Part shown: positions 17,606-27,894 of the stretch, one piece after another | Layout of the letters: each line of letters starts with the position of its first letter | How positions within the stretch are numbered: the first letter of the stretch is position 1 | Assembly: GCF_001442805.1 (NCBI RefSeq) | Contig: NZ_CP011131.1 | Span: 1,364,001 to 1,428,000 of the forward strand | Reading direction: 5' to 3' | DNA from: Lysobacter gummosus | GTDB lineage: Bacteria; Pseudomonadota; Gammaproteobacteria; Xanthomonadales; Xanthomonadaceae | DNA length: 64,000 nucleotides | The notes under the pieces: generated by a model | What the model saw: only the letters and a program-made list of their open reading frames with translations | Database searches by the model: none | Told to the model about the DNA's origin: nothing | Made by a program: the position numbers and the translations under genes

Positions 17606-17906
17606 GCGGGGAAGTTTACGAGTAAAGCGATGACGGCGCCTGCGTGGGCTGGGGTGGGGCTGTGAAGGGGGCCGCGCGGTTGGCGCGAATGCGACCGCAG
17701 CCCTTCGAAAAATTGCCCCCTTTGAAAAAGGGGGGCGAGCGCCCGGCGCCGGTGCGTTTCAGGTCAACGATCGGGGAGCGGGGGATTTGCTTTTGCTTTT
17801 GGGCAGGGCAAAAGCAAATCCCCCCTGGCCCCCCTTTTTCAAAGGGAGGAATCGGTAGGCGGGGTTCGGTAGGGCGGGGCGTTACGCGGCTATAGCCGGC
17901 GACAAC
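17606..17906. other. gene-free spacer between ptsN and hprK, with a repeat
   Basis: Apart from the full dispersed element at 17712-17850, nothing recognisable is present; the hprK promoter presumably lies near 17.6 kb. Confidence 0.6.
17712..17850. repeat. full CCCCC-TTTGAAAAA-GGGGG element, copy A
   Basis: Two half-units face inward from GCCCCCTTTGAAAAAGGGGG at the left to CCCCCTTTTTCAAAGGGAG at the right. A middle section contains GGGCGAGCGCCCGGCGC and then GGGGGATTTGCTTTTG facing CAAAAGCAAATCCCCCC. Copy B at 31287-31438 shares the same layout and much of the middle, so these are two copies of one composite element. Confidence 0.85.
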
Positions 17907-18371
17907 TTACGCCGCGCTGCGCCGGCAATGATCGAGCAGGCGATAACTCAACTCCGCCACATTCGGCGCAGAGCGCAATCGCTCGCGAAAACCGGCGTCG
18001 GCGAAGCGCTCGGCGAGCTCGGCGAGCAGCTGCAGATGCTGTTGAACGTGATGCTCGGGCACCGCCATCGCCAGCACCAGATCCACCGGCTGGCCGTCGG
18101 AAGCGCCGAAATCCACCGGCTGCGCCAGCCGCAGGAATACGCCGCGGCTGCTTTCGAACAAGGGCGAGCGGCCATGCGGAATCGCGACCCCGTAGCCGAT
18201 CGCGGTGCTGGCGAGTTTCTCGCGTTCCTGCAAGCCGGCGCTGAGCGCGGCGGTGACCAGCGGGCTGCCTTCGGACAGCATGCGCGCGGCGGTTTCGAGC
18301 ACCGCGTTGCGATCGCCGGGTTCTACCAGGATCGCAACGCGCTCCGCGCTCAACAGTTCGTAAAGCGGCAT
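17907..18371 (-). CDS. ptsN: PTS EIIA of the nitrogen/fructose type, 154 aa
   Basis: An EIIA-Ntr/EIIA-Fru domain covers nearly the whole protein. The phosphorylation site is His66 in GYGVAIPHGRS. Its position after hpf and rpoN matches the conserved rpoN-hpf-ptsN order of proteobacteria, where EIIA-Ntr regulates potassium, nitrogen and envelope functions rather than transport. The partner EI here could be the ptsI product, since no ptsP lies in the window. Confidence 0.9.
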   Translation of the reverse strand: MPLYELLSAERVAILVEPGDRNAVLETAARMLSEGSPLVTAALSAGLQEREKLASTAIGYGVAIPHGRSPLFESSRGVFLRLAQPVDFGASDGQPVDLVLAMAVPEHHVQQHLQLLAELAERFADAGFRERLRSAPNVAELSYRLLDHCRRSAA

Positions 18372-18427
18372 GACGGCGTTGTAGGTGGCTTGCGGTACGT
18401 GGCTGGCGCGGAGTTTACGCTATGGGC

Positions 18428-18754
18428 TCAGGTGAGTTCGCCGTTGCGGGCGAGGCTCTCGCCGCGGTGGTGGTCCACTTGCTTGCTCTTGTGCTTCATC
18501 AGCAACCGGTCGAGCTTGTCCGCGAGCAGGTCGATGGCGGCGTACATGTCGATCGCGGCGGCATCGCAGTGCAGGGTGCGGCCGGCGATGAGGATGGTGG
18601 CTTCGGCTCGATGGTCGGGCTTGTCGAGACTGAGCTGGGTTCGCACGTCGAAGGGATGGTCGTAGTGTCGTTGCAGACGGGCCAGCTTGGTTTCAACGTA
18701 GTCGCGCAGAGCTGCGGTGACTTCGAGCTGCTGGCCGTGGGTTTCGATACGCAT
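18428..18754 (-). CDS. hpf: ribosome hibernation promoting factor, short form, 108 aa
   Basis: The protein begins MRIETHGQQLEVTAALRDYV and continues through the beta-alpha-beta fold of the HPF/YfiA family, with DMYAAIDLLADKLDRLL near its end. It binds the 30S decoding region and promotes inactive ribosome dimers in starvation. A strong AAGGAGGT box precedes the start. It lies between rpoN and ptsN, the usual order. Confidence 0.93.
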   Translation of the reverse strand: MRIETHGQQLEVTAALRDYVETKLARLQRHYDHPFDVRTQLSLDKPDHRAEATILIAGRTLHCDAAAIDMYAAIDLLADKLDRLLMKHKSKQVDHHRGESLARNGELT

Positions 18755-19197
18755 CGGGGACCTCCTTCACGTCGCGGGTGAATGCAGAAACGTGTTCCGC
18801 CCGGTCTTGCCGGACCGAAACGGAACCGGGTGACGCCCTGGCCGGAGCCAGGAAGTCCAGCATCTCACGCTGAGTCTGCGGCGCAAGGGCCCGACTTGGT
18901 CCTTTGGTAGTAGCCGCGCTGGAAGGTCTTGATACGGCTGAGTTTTTTGCGCGATGTAAAAGTTTTGCAATGTGATTCGCGGCAAAAGGCATAAGCCACG
19001 GGGTTGGCGGAAGCGGGGCACGCTGAGCGTGGAAATGTCTGGGCAAGCGCCTGTTGCGCCGCTGAGGAAAGGGGAGCGATGGCGCGGTGGCTCGATGCGG
19101 CGCGGGCCCTCATCCGCCCCTTCGGGGCACCTTCTCCCGCAGGCGGGAGAAGGGAACGCCGGAGGGGAAAGGGGATCGGGGCCAGGGCAACAAGCCC
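18755..19197. other. 443-base spacer upstream of hpf
   Basis: No gene is supported. The hpf leader is long, and AT-rich DNA near 18940-18975 is the likely promoter area. A dispersed CTTCTCCCGCAGGCGGGAGAAGG unit occupies 19107-19154, after the rpoN stop. Confidence 0.5.
19107..19154. repeat. dispersed TCTCCCGC-GCGGGAGA repeat
   Basis: A palindromic CTTCTCCCGC / GCGGGAGAAG unit with CCCTCATCC on one side belongs to the family also seen at 26150, 26251, 28721, 28769 and 55261-55348. It lies just beyond the rpoN stop and may end its transcript. Confidence 0.8.
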
Positions 19198-20652
19198 TCA
19201 AGCCATGCGCACGCGATCCTGAGACGAGGGGATGCTCATCGCCTCGCGATATTTGGCGACGGTGCGGCGCGCGACCGGCACGCCGGTGGCTTTCAAGGTC
19301 TCGGCCAGGCGCGCGTCGGACAGGGGCTTGCGCGGGTTTTCCGCTTCGATCAGGCGCCGGATCATGGCCTGGATCGCGGTGCTGGACGCTTCGCCGCCCG
19401 AGCCAGTATCGATACCCGAGGCGAAGAACGCCCGCAGCGGCACGGTGCCGCGCGGGGTGCGCGCGTACTTGCGCGCGATCGCCCGCGAGACGGTGGATTC
19501 GTGCAATCCGACTTCGTTCGCGACTTCACGCAAGGTCAGCGGGCGCAAGGCGCTGTCGCCGAATTCCAGGAACGCGGCCTGCTGCTTGAGCAGGCAGCGC
19601 GCGACTTTCAGCAAGGTGTCGCCGCGTGCTTCCAGGCTCTTGAGCAACCAGCGCGCTTCCTGCAGATGCCCGCGCAAATAGCTGGCGTCGGAGGCGCTGG
19701 CGTGGCGGATCATGCCTTCGTAGCCGCGATGGATGGAAATGCGCGGCCGCATCGTTTCCGACAAGGCCACGCGCCACAGGCCGCGCTGGCGCCAGATCAC
19801 GACATCGGGAGTGACGTAGGTGTCGGTGGAGATCGCGCCCATCTGCGCGCCCGGGCGCGGATCGAGCGAGCGCAGCAACTGCACCGCGATATCGACCTCG
19901 GCGACCTCCAGCTTGAATTCGGAAGCCAGCCCGGCCGCGCCCACGCGCGGCAGCCGTTCCAGCGGGCCGGCGCAGATCTGCAGCGCCAGCGCCTTGCCCG
20001 GCGTGTCGTCGGGCAGGGTGCTCAATTGCAGGCTCAGGCATTCGCCGAGCGAGCGCGCGCCGGTGCCGACCGGGTCGAAACGCTGGACCTGATGCAGCAC
20101 CGTCAGCACTTCGTCTTCGCCGACGGTGAGTTCCGGGGCGAGCGAATCGGCGATGGCCTGCAGCGGCTCGCGCAGGTAACCGTCGTCGTCGATGGCTTCG
20201 ATCAGGGCCACGCCGATGCTGCGGTCGCGCAACGACAGCGGGCTCAGGTGCAGCTGCCACAGCAGGTGATCGAGCAGGGTTTCGGCCTCGGCGACCTGTT
20301 CGGCCGCGGGCGAGTCTTCGTCGTTGTCGGACGGGCCGACCCGGTCGTACCAAGTCTCGCCGTCGTCCATCGTCCATTCCGGCTCGGGCGTGGGCGCGTC
20401 GCTGCCGGGGCCGGGGCCTTCGCCGTGGTCGGCGTCTTCGCTGGCCGAGGCCGAGGTCGGCGGCGGACGGATTTCGTCCTCGCTGCCCGGCGCGGACGGC
20501 TCGGTCCAGTCCAGCAGCGGGTTGCTCTCTACCGCGCTCGCCAGTTCAGCTTCCAGTTCCACAGCCGACAGCTGCAGCAGGCGGATCGCCTGCCGCAATT
20601 GCGGCGTCATTACGAGCTGTTGTCCGAGAGAGGCTTGGAGGCGGGGCTTCAT
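19198..20652 (-). CDS. rpoN: RNA polymerase sigma-54 factor, 484 aa
   Basis: Sigma-54 directs transcription from -24/-12 promoters with enhancer-binding activators. The glutamine-rich activator region (MKPRLQASLGQQLVMTPQLRQAI), an acidic linker (about 55-125), the core-binding region and the helix-turn-helix with the RpoN box ARRTVAKYRE near the C-terminus are all present. The ATG at 20652 gives the family start; a frame beginning ten codons earlier is less likely. It lies downstream of lptB, as is usual. Confidence 0.95.
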   Translation of the reverse strand: MKPRLQASLGQQLVMTPQLRQAIRLLQLSAVELEAELASAVESNPLLDWTEPSAPGSEDEIRPPPTSASASEDADHGEGPGPGSDAPTPEPEWTMDDGETWYDRVGPSDNDEDSPAAEQVAEAETLLDHLLWQLHLSPLSLRDRSIGVALIEAIDDDGYLREPLQAIADSLAPELTVGEDEVLTVLHQVQRFDPVGTGARSLGECLSLQLSTLPDDTPGKALALQICAGPLERLPRVGAAGLASEFKLEVAEVDIAVQLLRSLDPRPGAQMGAISTDTYVTPDVVIWRQRGLWRVALSETMRPRISIHRGYEGMIRHASASDASYLRGHLQEARWLLKSLEARGDTLLKVARCLLKQQAAFLEFGDSALRPLTLREVANEVGLHESTVSRAIARKYARTPRGTVPLRAFFASGIDTGSGGEASSTAIQAMIRRLIEAENPRKPLSDARLAETLKATGVPVARRTVAKYREAMSIPSSQDRVRMA

Positions 20653-20748
20653 GTTCGATGGCTGACGCGACCTGAAAGGCAACGACCTGAAATGTCAGTC
20701 GGCCGAGTCGTGCATCGCGGGCGTCTTTCACGCCCGGCAACCGGAAGG

Positions 20749-21467
<719 letters not shown>

Positions 21468-21468
<1 letters not shown>

Positions 21469-22037
21469 CAGCCGCCTCCCTTGGGCGCAGGCTTGGTCGG
21501 GCTCGGCTTGTTAGCCGGCGGTGCCGGTTTGTCCTGGGTTTTGGGGGGCATGCGTATGCTCACACGGCTGCCCACGCCGCCGCTGTCGACCTGGCCGGTC
21601 TTGGTGTTGTAGACGATGCGCCCGCTGGTAATGGTTTGACCGGCGTTGTCCACGAAGGCATTACCCGTGAGTGTCACGGTGTCCTTGGGCATGTCGTAAT
21701 CGATCTTGTTGGCGCGACCGTTGAACGGTTTACCGTCGTCGAGTTCCTGTTTCAGGGTGACTTGCGAACCGGTCAGCGTGACGAAACTGATGTCGCCGTT
21801 GCTGCGCTTGATATCGGCCTTGGCGGCGTTGATCACCAAGGTGCCCTGGACGATCTTGACATTGCCGGTCAATACGCAGGGGCCGGCATCGTTGCTTACC
21901 TGGCAGCTGCTCTGGTCGGCATCGGCATCCAGCGGCTGATTGCGGTCGGACGAACGGGCCTGAACGCCCACGGCCGGCGCCATCAGCAGCGCGGCCAGGC
22001 ACAGGGCCGGCAAATGATTAGCGGGCTTTCGCTTCAT
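21468..22037 (-). CDS. lptA: periplasmic LPS bridge protein LptA, 189 aa
   Basis: A signal peptide is followed by the OstA/LptA fold: repeated short beta strands such as [20 protein letters not shown] and [16 protein letters not shown]. The C-terminal 30 residues are a Pro/Lys linker. LptA forms the bridge carrying LPS to LptD. It overlaps the end of lptC by 20 bases and the start of lptB by one base. Confidence 0.94.
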
Positions 22038-22584
22038 AGCGCGCCTTGACGTTGGATTTGAGGATCACGTTCTTGGTCTCGAGGTCGGCCTCAAGGCCCA
22101 GACCGCTCAGTATAGTGCCCGGCTGGACCATGTTGACCGCGACGGCCGAGGTGGCCTTGTTCGAGTCCGGGAACACGTTCAGCTCTTCGGTGGCGATCTT
22201 GATCGGCTTGCCTTCGGCGTTGGTGCTGTCGGCCTTGACCTGTCCGCGCAGCCGCACTTCATCGGCCTCGGCGCTGACCCAGCCGCGCTGCGAGCGCACT
22301 TCCCAGGCGCCGCCCTGGCTGCCGGGCTTGGGTGGAATCAGGAACAAGGGCGTGGTGATGTCCATGGTCTTGATGTTGGGATCGCGGGTCAGCGTGGGTG
22401 CGCGCAGGGTGAACGATTCCTTGCCGGTCTTGTCGAGCACGACCACTTCGAAATCGTTGAGCACGTAGTCGGGCTGCACGTTGGCCTTGCCGGCCAGCGG
22501 CTTGTCGCGCTGCGACCACAGCGCCCAGCCGCTGAGCGCGGCGGCGGTGAGCAGGATCAGGGTGAACCATCCGCGCCAGCTCAT
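22018..22584 (-). CDS. lptC: LPS export protein LptC, 188 aa
   Basis: A single N-terminal membrane anchor (WFTLILLTAAALSGWALW) precedes a periplasmic LptC domain with PDYVLNDFEVVVLDKTGKESF. LptC hands LPS from LptBFG to LptA. The ATG at 22584 lies in an ATGA overlap with the kdsC stop; an upstream in-frame start would add a basic low-complexity stretch and is rejected. Confidence 0.92.
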   Translation of the reverse strand: MSWRGWFTLILLTAAALSGWALWSQRDKPLAGKANVQPDYVLNDFEVVVLDKTGKESFTLRAPTLTRDPNIKTMDITTPLFLIPPKPGSQGGAWEVRSQRGWVSAEADEVRLRGQVKADSTNAEGKPIKIATEELNVFPDSNKATSAVAVNMVQPGTILSGLGLEADLETKNVILKSNVKARYEAKAR

Positions 22585-23129
22585 CCCAGCGCTCCGTGCA
22601 AGATGTCTTCGGCATGGCCTTGCGCGCCCAGCAGCAGATCGCACAGCTCGCGCGCCGCGCCTTCGCCGCCGCGCGCATGGGTGCGCCAGTGCACGCGCTC
22701 GCGCACCCAGGCGTGCGCGTTGGCCGGCGCGACCGCCAGGCCGACGTGCGGCAGGATGCGCAGATCGGCGAGGTCGTCGCCCATGAACGCCACTTGCTCC
22801 AGGGTCAGGCCCAAGCCTTCCGCGATCAGCTTGACGCAGACCAGCTTGTCTTTGACATCGCCGTGCGAGGTCGCGCCGAGCTCGGCGGCGCGATGCGCGG
22901 CGATGGCGCCGCCGCGCGCGGTGACGAAATGCACGGCGATCCCGGCCTTGCGCAACAGCGACAGGCCCTGGCCGTCCTGGACGTGGAAGCTTTTGTATTC
23001 GCGCCCGTTGCTGTCGAAAGTCAGCCGGCCATCGGTCAGCGTGCCATCCACGTCGAAGCAGGCCAGCCGAATGCGGGCGGCGCGTTCGCGGATGTCGGCG
23101 GGGTAGTCGTTGAGGTGGCTATAAGGCAC
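22581..23129 (-). CDS. kdsC: Kdo-8-phosphate phosphatase KdsC, 182 aa, GTG start
   Basis: KdsC removes phosphate from Kdo 8-phosphate before CMP-Kdo formation. The HAD motif I is LACFDVDGTLTDG, and the later motif is MGDDLADLRILPHVGLAVAPANA. No ATG precedes motif I, so GTG at 23129 is the likely start. That codon touches the end of a 23-bp perfect inverted repeat, and no Shine-Dalgarno box is visible before it, which is unusual in this window. Confidence 0.92.
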   Translation of the reverse strand: MPYSHLNDYPADIRERAARIRLACFDVDGTLTDGRLTFDSNGREYKSFHVQDGQGLSLLRKAGIAVHFVTARGGAIAAHRAAELGATSHGDVKDKLVCVKLIAEGLGLTLEQVAFMGDDLADLRILPHVGLAVAPANAHAWVRERVHWRTHARGGEGAARELCDLLLGAQGHAEDILHGALG

Positions 23130-23228
23130 GGGATTGGGGATTTGGGATTCGGGATTGGTGCAAGCGGAAGCGGGGTGGAATCGTCGAGTCCGCCTTTGCG
23201 AATCACGAATCCCAAATCCCCAATCCCG
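23129..23228. repeat. 23-bp perfect inverted repeat between kdsC and kdsD
   Basis: Arms 23129-23151 (starting CGGGATTGGGGATTTGGG) and 23206-23228 are exact reverse complements around a 54-base spacer. The element fills the whole kdsD-kdsC gap, so it lies in the shared transcript and could fold between the two coding regions. Similar GGGGATTTGGGATTCG hairpins are known to me as dispersed elements in xanthomonads. Confidence 0.85.
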
Positions 23229-23232
23229 GCCG

Positions 23233-24270
23233 TTAAACCACTCGGGCCCGCAACAAGTCGTGAATGTTGAGCGCGCCGACCACGCGTCGTTCAGTATCCA
23301 CGACCAGCAAGCCGCTGATCTTGTGAGTTTCCATGAGCTGCGCGGCCTCCACCGCCAGCGCGTCGGCGCCGATGGTCTTCGGCGAACGCGTCATCACTTC
23401 CTTGATCCGGGTCGAACGCAGGTCCACGCCGGGATCGTCGAGGGTGCGGCGCAAGTCGCCGTCGGTGTACAGACCGATCAGGCGCTGGTCGTCGTCGACC
23501 ACCGCGGTCATGCCCAGGCGCTTGTGGCTCATCTCCACCAGCGCTTCGCTGACGGTGGCTTGCGCGGACACGCGCGGCACTTCTTCGCCGGCGTGCATGA
23601 TGTCGGTGATGTGCAGCAGCAGCCGGCGGCCGAGCGCGCCGGCCGGATGCGAGCGGGCGAAGTCGTCGGCGGTGAAGCCGCGCGCTTCCAGCAACGCGAC
23701 GGCGAGCGCATCGCCCATCGCCAGCGAGGCGGTGGTGCTGGAGGTCGGCGCCAACGCCAGCGGGCAGGCCTCGGCCGGGACGCTGACGTCCAGGTGCACG
23801 TCCGATTCGCGCGCCAGGGTGGATTGCGGGCGCCCGGTCATGGCGATCACCGCGTTGCCCTGGCGCTTGAGCACCGGCAGCAGCATCAGCACTTCGTCGC
23901 TTTCGCCCGAGTAGGACAGGGCCAGGACCACGTCGGCGTCGGTGATCATGCCCAGGTCGCCGTGGCCGGCCTCGCCGGGATGGACATAGAACGAGGGCGT
24001 GCCGGTGGAGGCCAGGGTCGCCGCGATCTTGCGCGCGATGTGCCCGGACTTGCCCATTCCGGTGCAAACCACGCGGCCATGGGCGCCCAGGATCAGCTTG
24101 CAGGCCGCGGTGAAGTCGCCGTCGATGCGCTCGGCCACCGCGGCCAGGGCCTGGGCCTCGATTTCGAACACGCGCCGGCCGCTCTCGGCCAGCCCGGTTT
24201 CGGCGCGGCCGACGAGCAAGGCATTGGGGTCGCTGGCGGGGACGGGTCGGGTCATGGGGAGGCCGGTCAT
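23233..24270 (-). CDS. kdsD: arabinose-5-phosphate isomerase KdsD, 345 aa
   Basis: KdsD converts ribulose 5-phosphate to arabinose 5-phosphate for Kdo synthesis. The SIS domain (VVCTGMGKSGHIARKIAATL; HPGEAGHGDLGMI) is followed by two CBS domains, one ending YTDGDLRRTLD. The length is slightly above the family norm because of the N-terminal stretch; the internal ATG at 24255 (MTRPVPAS) is an alternative start. Confidence 0.94.
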   Translation of the reverse strand: MTGLPMTRPVPASDPNALLVGRAETGLAESGRRVFEIEAQALAAVAERIDGDFTAACKLILGAHGRVVCTGMGKSGHIARKIAATLASTGTPSFYVHPGEAGHGDLGMITDADVVLALSYSGESDEVLMLLPVLKRQGNAVIAMTGRPQSTLARESDVHLDVSVPAEACPLALAPTSSTTASLAMGDALAVALLEARGFTADDFARSHPAGALGRRLLLHITDIMHAGEEVPRVSAQATVSEALVEMSHKRLGMTAVVDDDQRLIGLYTDGDLRRTLDDPGVDLRSTRIKEVMTRSPKTIGADALAVEAAQLMETHKISGLLVVDTERRVVGALNIHDLLRARVV

Positions 24271-24499
24271 AGAGGTGCCGTGTCGAAGGTCGCCATTTCG
24301 AACCGAAGGGCTTTCCGCTAGGCTAATCCGCCAATTCTAAGCGGTTCGTCCGCCCAGCGCCGTTCCGGCCGGCACATCCGCGCCGTATGGCCATCCGCAT
24401 TCAGCCGGCCTCGGGCCCGCGCAGCCAGGCTGCGCCGACCCGGTCGCCGCTTTTTCCCCTTCGGCCCGTCCCCGGGCCGTACCGTCCAGAGGCTCTGAG
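24271..24499. other. divergent spacer between kdsD and the BolA-like gene
   Basis: These 229 bases should hold both divergent promoters. Nothing else was seen. Confidence 0.4.
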
Positions 24500-24742
24500 T
24501 TGAACGCCGAAACCATCCGCACCCTGATCGAACAAGGCCTGCCCGGCGCGCAAGCGCAGGTGCGAGGCGACGACGGCGTCCATTTCGAGGCCACCGTCGT
24601 GGCCGAGGCGTTCCGCGGCAAGCTGCCGCTGGCCCGTCACCGCCTGGTCTATGCGACCTTGGGCGAGCGCATGGGCGGCGAGATCCACGCTCTGGCGCTG
24701 AAGACGATGACGCCGGAAGAGGCCCAATTCGGCAAGTCGTAA
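24500..24742 (+). CDS. ibaG: BolA/IbaG family protein, 80 aa, TTG start
   Basis: The sequence from MNAETIRTLIEQGLPGAQ to GGEIHALALKTMTPEE matches the short IbaG/YrbA branch of BolA proteins, which work with monothiol glutaredoxins in iron-sulfur handling. The HALALKT segment contains the conserved histidine. A TTG start is preceded by AGAGG. The location just before murA is the usual one in gammaproteobacteria. Confidence 0.88.
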   Translation: MNAETIRTLIEQGLPGAQAQVRGDDGVHFEATVVAEAFRGKLPLARHRLVYATLGERMGGEIHALALKTMTPEEAQFGKS

Positions 24743-26110
<1,368 letters not shown>

Positions 26111-26149
26111 GGCAACGCCGCGGCGGGCTACGCGCTTGACGAATGCTTT

Positions 26150-26290
26150 CCCTCTCCCGCTTGCGGGAGAGGGTTAGGGTGAGGGCGCTTTTGCTTCTCG
26201 CTTTTGTTGTCGAAGGCGCCAAGCAAAGGCATTCGCGCCTGCGGCGCTCATCCCCTCACCCCAGCCCTCTCCCGCAAGCGGGAGAGGGGG
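26150..26290. repeat. inverted pair of dispersed CCCTCTCCCGC repeats
   Basis: Units at 26150-26188 (CCCTCTCCCGCTTGCGGGAG, then GGTTAGGGTGAGGGCG) and 26251-26290 (CCCCTCACCCCAGCCCTCTC, then CCGCAAGCGGGAGAGGG) face each other downstream of murA. They are the same family as at 19107, 28721 and 55261. Confidence 0.85.
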
Positions 26291-26327
26291 ACAAGCGCCG
26301 TAGCGATGAACGCCGGATGCGTCAAAG

Positions 26328-26355
26328 AAAAAGCCCCGCATCCGCGGGGCTTTTT
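26328..26355. terminator. bidirectional intrinsic terminator, murA / DUF3108
   Basis: Stem AAAAAGCCCCGC / GCGGGGCTTTTT with a four-base loop. T runs occur on both strands, so it can end both the rightward murA transcript and the leftward DUF3108 transcript. Confidence 0.93.
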
Positions 26356-26408
26356 CGTCTGGCCGATACTGCGATCCAACCAGTCAGATGGTTACGCCAT
26401 CGCCCGCC

Positions 26409-27098
26409 TCAACGCACCGCCTGCACCCGCAGATCGATCGCATCGTTGCCGTTCTCGCGCTGCAGAATCCGCGCCGGCACCGGCATGCCCGGCACCACCC
26501 AGGCGATGGTTTCCTTGTCGCCGTTCTTGCTCGACACCTTGGTCGCCTGTTGCGACTTGCCGCCGATGGTGATCGCTTCCTTGCCCACCACGGTGTAGGT
26601 CAGCTGCTTGGTGCGGCCGTCTTCGACCATGCGGTAGCTCATCGGTTTGCCGGCGTTGGCGTCGCGCACCAGCGCCAGGTTGATCAGCAGCGCGTCCAGA
26701 TCGCCGGACTGCAGCTTGATCGGGCCGGCGCGGTCGGGCTTGACGTCGCCGCTCCAGGTCGCCACGCCGCGCGACCAGTCGTAGCTGGCGTTCTTGGTCT
26801 TCTTCTTGGTCAGCACTTTGCTGGAATCGCTGCCGCTGAGCGGACGCAGTTGGCCGCCGTTTTCGTCGAAGGTGGTGCTCTGCTGCAGTTCCGCCAGCGG
26901 GCTGGAGATCGACAGGTTGTACTTCCAGCGGTTGCCGTCGGCCTGGGCCAGGCTCATGCGGCCGGCGCCCTGGATGCCCATGTAGCTGGCCTGATAGTCG
27001 GCGCTGAACGGCTTGACCGCCGCGGCCGGGGCGCTGGCCGCGGCCAGGGCGAAGGCCAGGGCGGCGAAGCGAATCTTGGTGGACAGGTGGGTCGTCAT
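26409..27098 (-). CDS. DUF3108 periplasmic protein, 229 aa (second copy)
   Basis: A signal peptide (cleavage near ASAPAAA) is followed by a DUF3108 domain, predicted as an all-beta lipid-binding-like barrel: ADYQASYMGIQGAGRM, a central SYDWSRGVATWSGDVK and a closing ARILQRENGNDAIDL. The start overlaps the upstream paralogue as ATGA. In relatives, DUF3108 genes sit beside purN. The function is not established. Confidence 0.85.
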   Translation of the reverse strand: MTTHLSTKIRFAALAFALAAASAPAAAVKPFSADYQASYMGIQGAGRMSLAQADGNRWKYNLSISSPLAELQQSTTFDENGGQLRPLSGSDSSKVLTKKKTKNASYDWSRGVATWSGDVKPDRAGPIKLQSGDLDALLINLALVRDANAGKPMSYRMVEDGRTKQLTYTVVGKEAITIGGKSQQATKVSSKNGDKETIAWVVPGMPVPARILQRENGNDAIDLRVQAVR

Positions 27099-27814
27099 TG
27101 TTCGTTGACTCCTTTGTATTCGACCAGACGTAAATCGTAGGTGTCCTGGCCATCTTCGCGCTGCAGGATGCGCACGGGGGTGGGAACGCCATCGACCACC
27201 CAGATCGAGGTTTCCTCGTTGCCGCTCTGCACGCGGTTGACGCGCATCGCGTTGAAGCTCATGTCGTCTACCTTGACGCCTTCCAGCTCCTGGGCCACCA
27301 GGTATTGATGGGGGCGCAAACGCCCGGAATCCACGAAGCGATAGTTCAAGGTCTTGCCGGGCTGGGCGTCGCGGACCACCGCCAGGTTGATCAGCAGGCC
27401 GCTCATGTCGCCGTCCTCCAGCGCGATGGGCTTGCGCCGGTGCTCCTTGATGTCGCCGCTCCATTGCGCGGCGTGCTTGCTCCAGTCGTAGGTGCCGGTG
27501 ATGGTGCGCTTGGAGAACAGCACCTTGCGTACCATCGTCTGGCTCAACGGCCGGTAAGTGTCGCCGACCAAGTCGAACAGCGTGCTCTGCTGCGCGGCCG
27601 CGCCGGTGAAGCCCATCATGCCGTGCTCGGCGCGGATGTCGAGGTCGATGCGCCAATGGCCGGATTCGGACTTGACCTGCATGGTCGCATCGCCCAGCGC
27701 CTTGCCGCCGTTGAAGACCTGGTAATTGGCCACGAACGGTTCCAGCGCGAGCGCGCTGCCGGGGGCGGCCACGCCGGTCAGGGCGGCCAGGAACAGGGGC
27801 AGGAGGGACTTCAT
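27095..27814 (-). CDS. DUF3108 periplasmic protein, 239 aa (first copy)
   Basis: This is a paralogue of the next gene: both share GTYDWSKHAAQWSGDIK-like, LLINLAVVRDA-PGK and PVRILQRED-GQDTYDL segments. A signal peptide ends near ALA. The ATG at 27814 follows AGGAGGG-like purines and gives a clean signal sequence; an earlier in-frame start would add a charged leader. It lies downstream of purN by about 80 bases on the same strand. Confidence 0.85.
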   Translation of the reverse strand: MKSLLPLFLAALTGVAAPGSALALEPFVANYQVFNGGKALGDATMQVKSESGHWRIDLDIRAEHGMMGFTGAAAQQSTLFDLVGDTYRPLSQTMVRKVLFSKRTITGTYDWSKHAAQWSGDIKEHRRKPIALEDGDMSGLLINLAVVRDAQPGKTLNYRFVDSGRLRPHQYLVAQELEGVKVDDMSFNAMRVNRVQSGNEETSIWVVDGVPTPVRILQREDGQDTYDLRLVEYKGVNEQ

Positions 27815-27894
27815 GACGCGGGTAAGTCCTGGGGCGTGCAGCGCGAGGGGAGAGTGCGTGCCCGGGCCGCGCGTTGCCGCCGCGGGCGCGGCGT

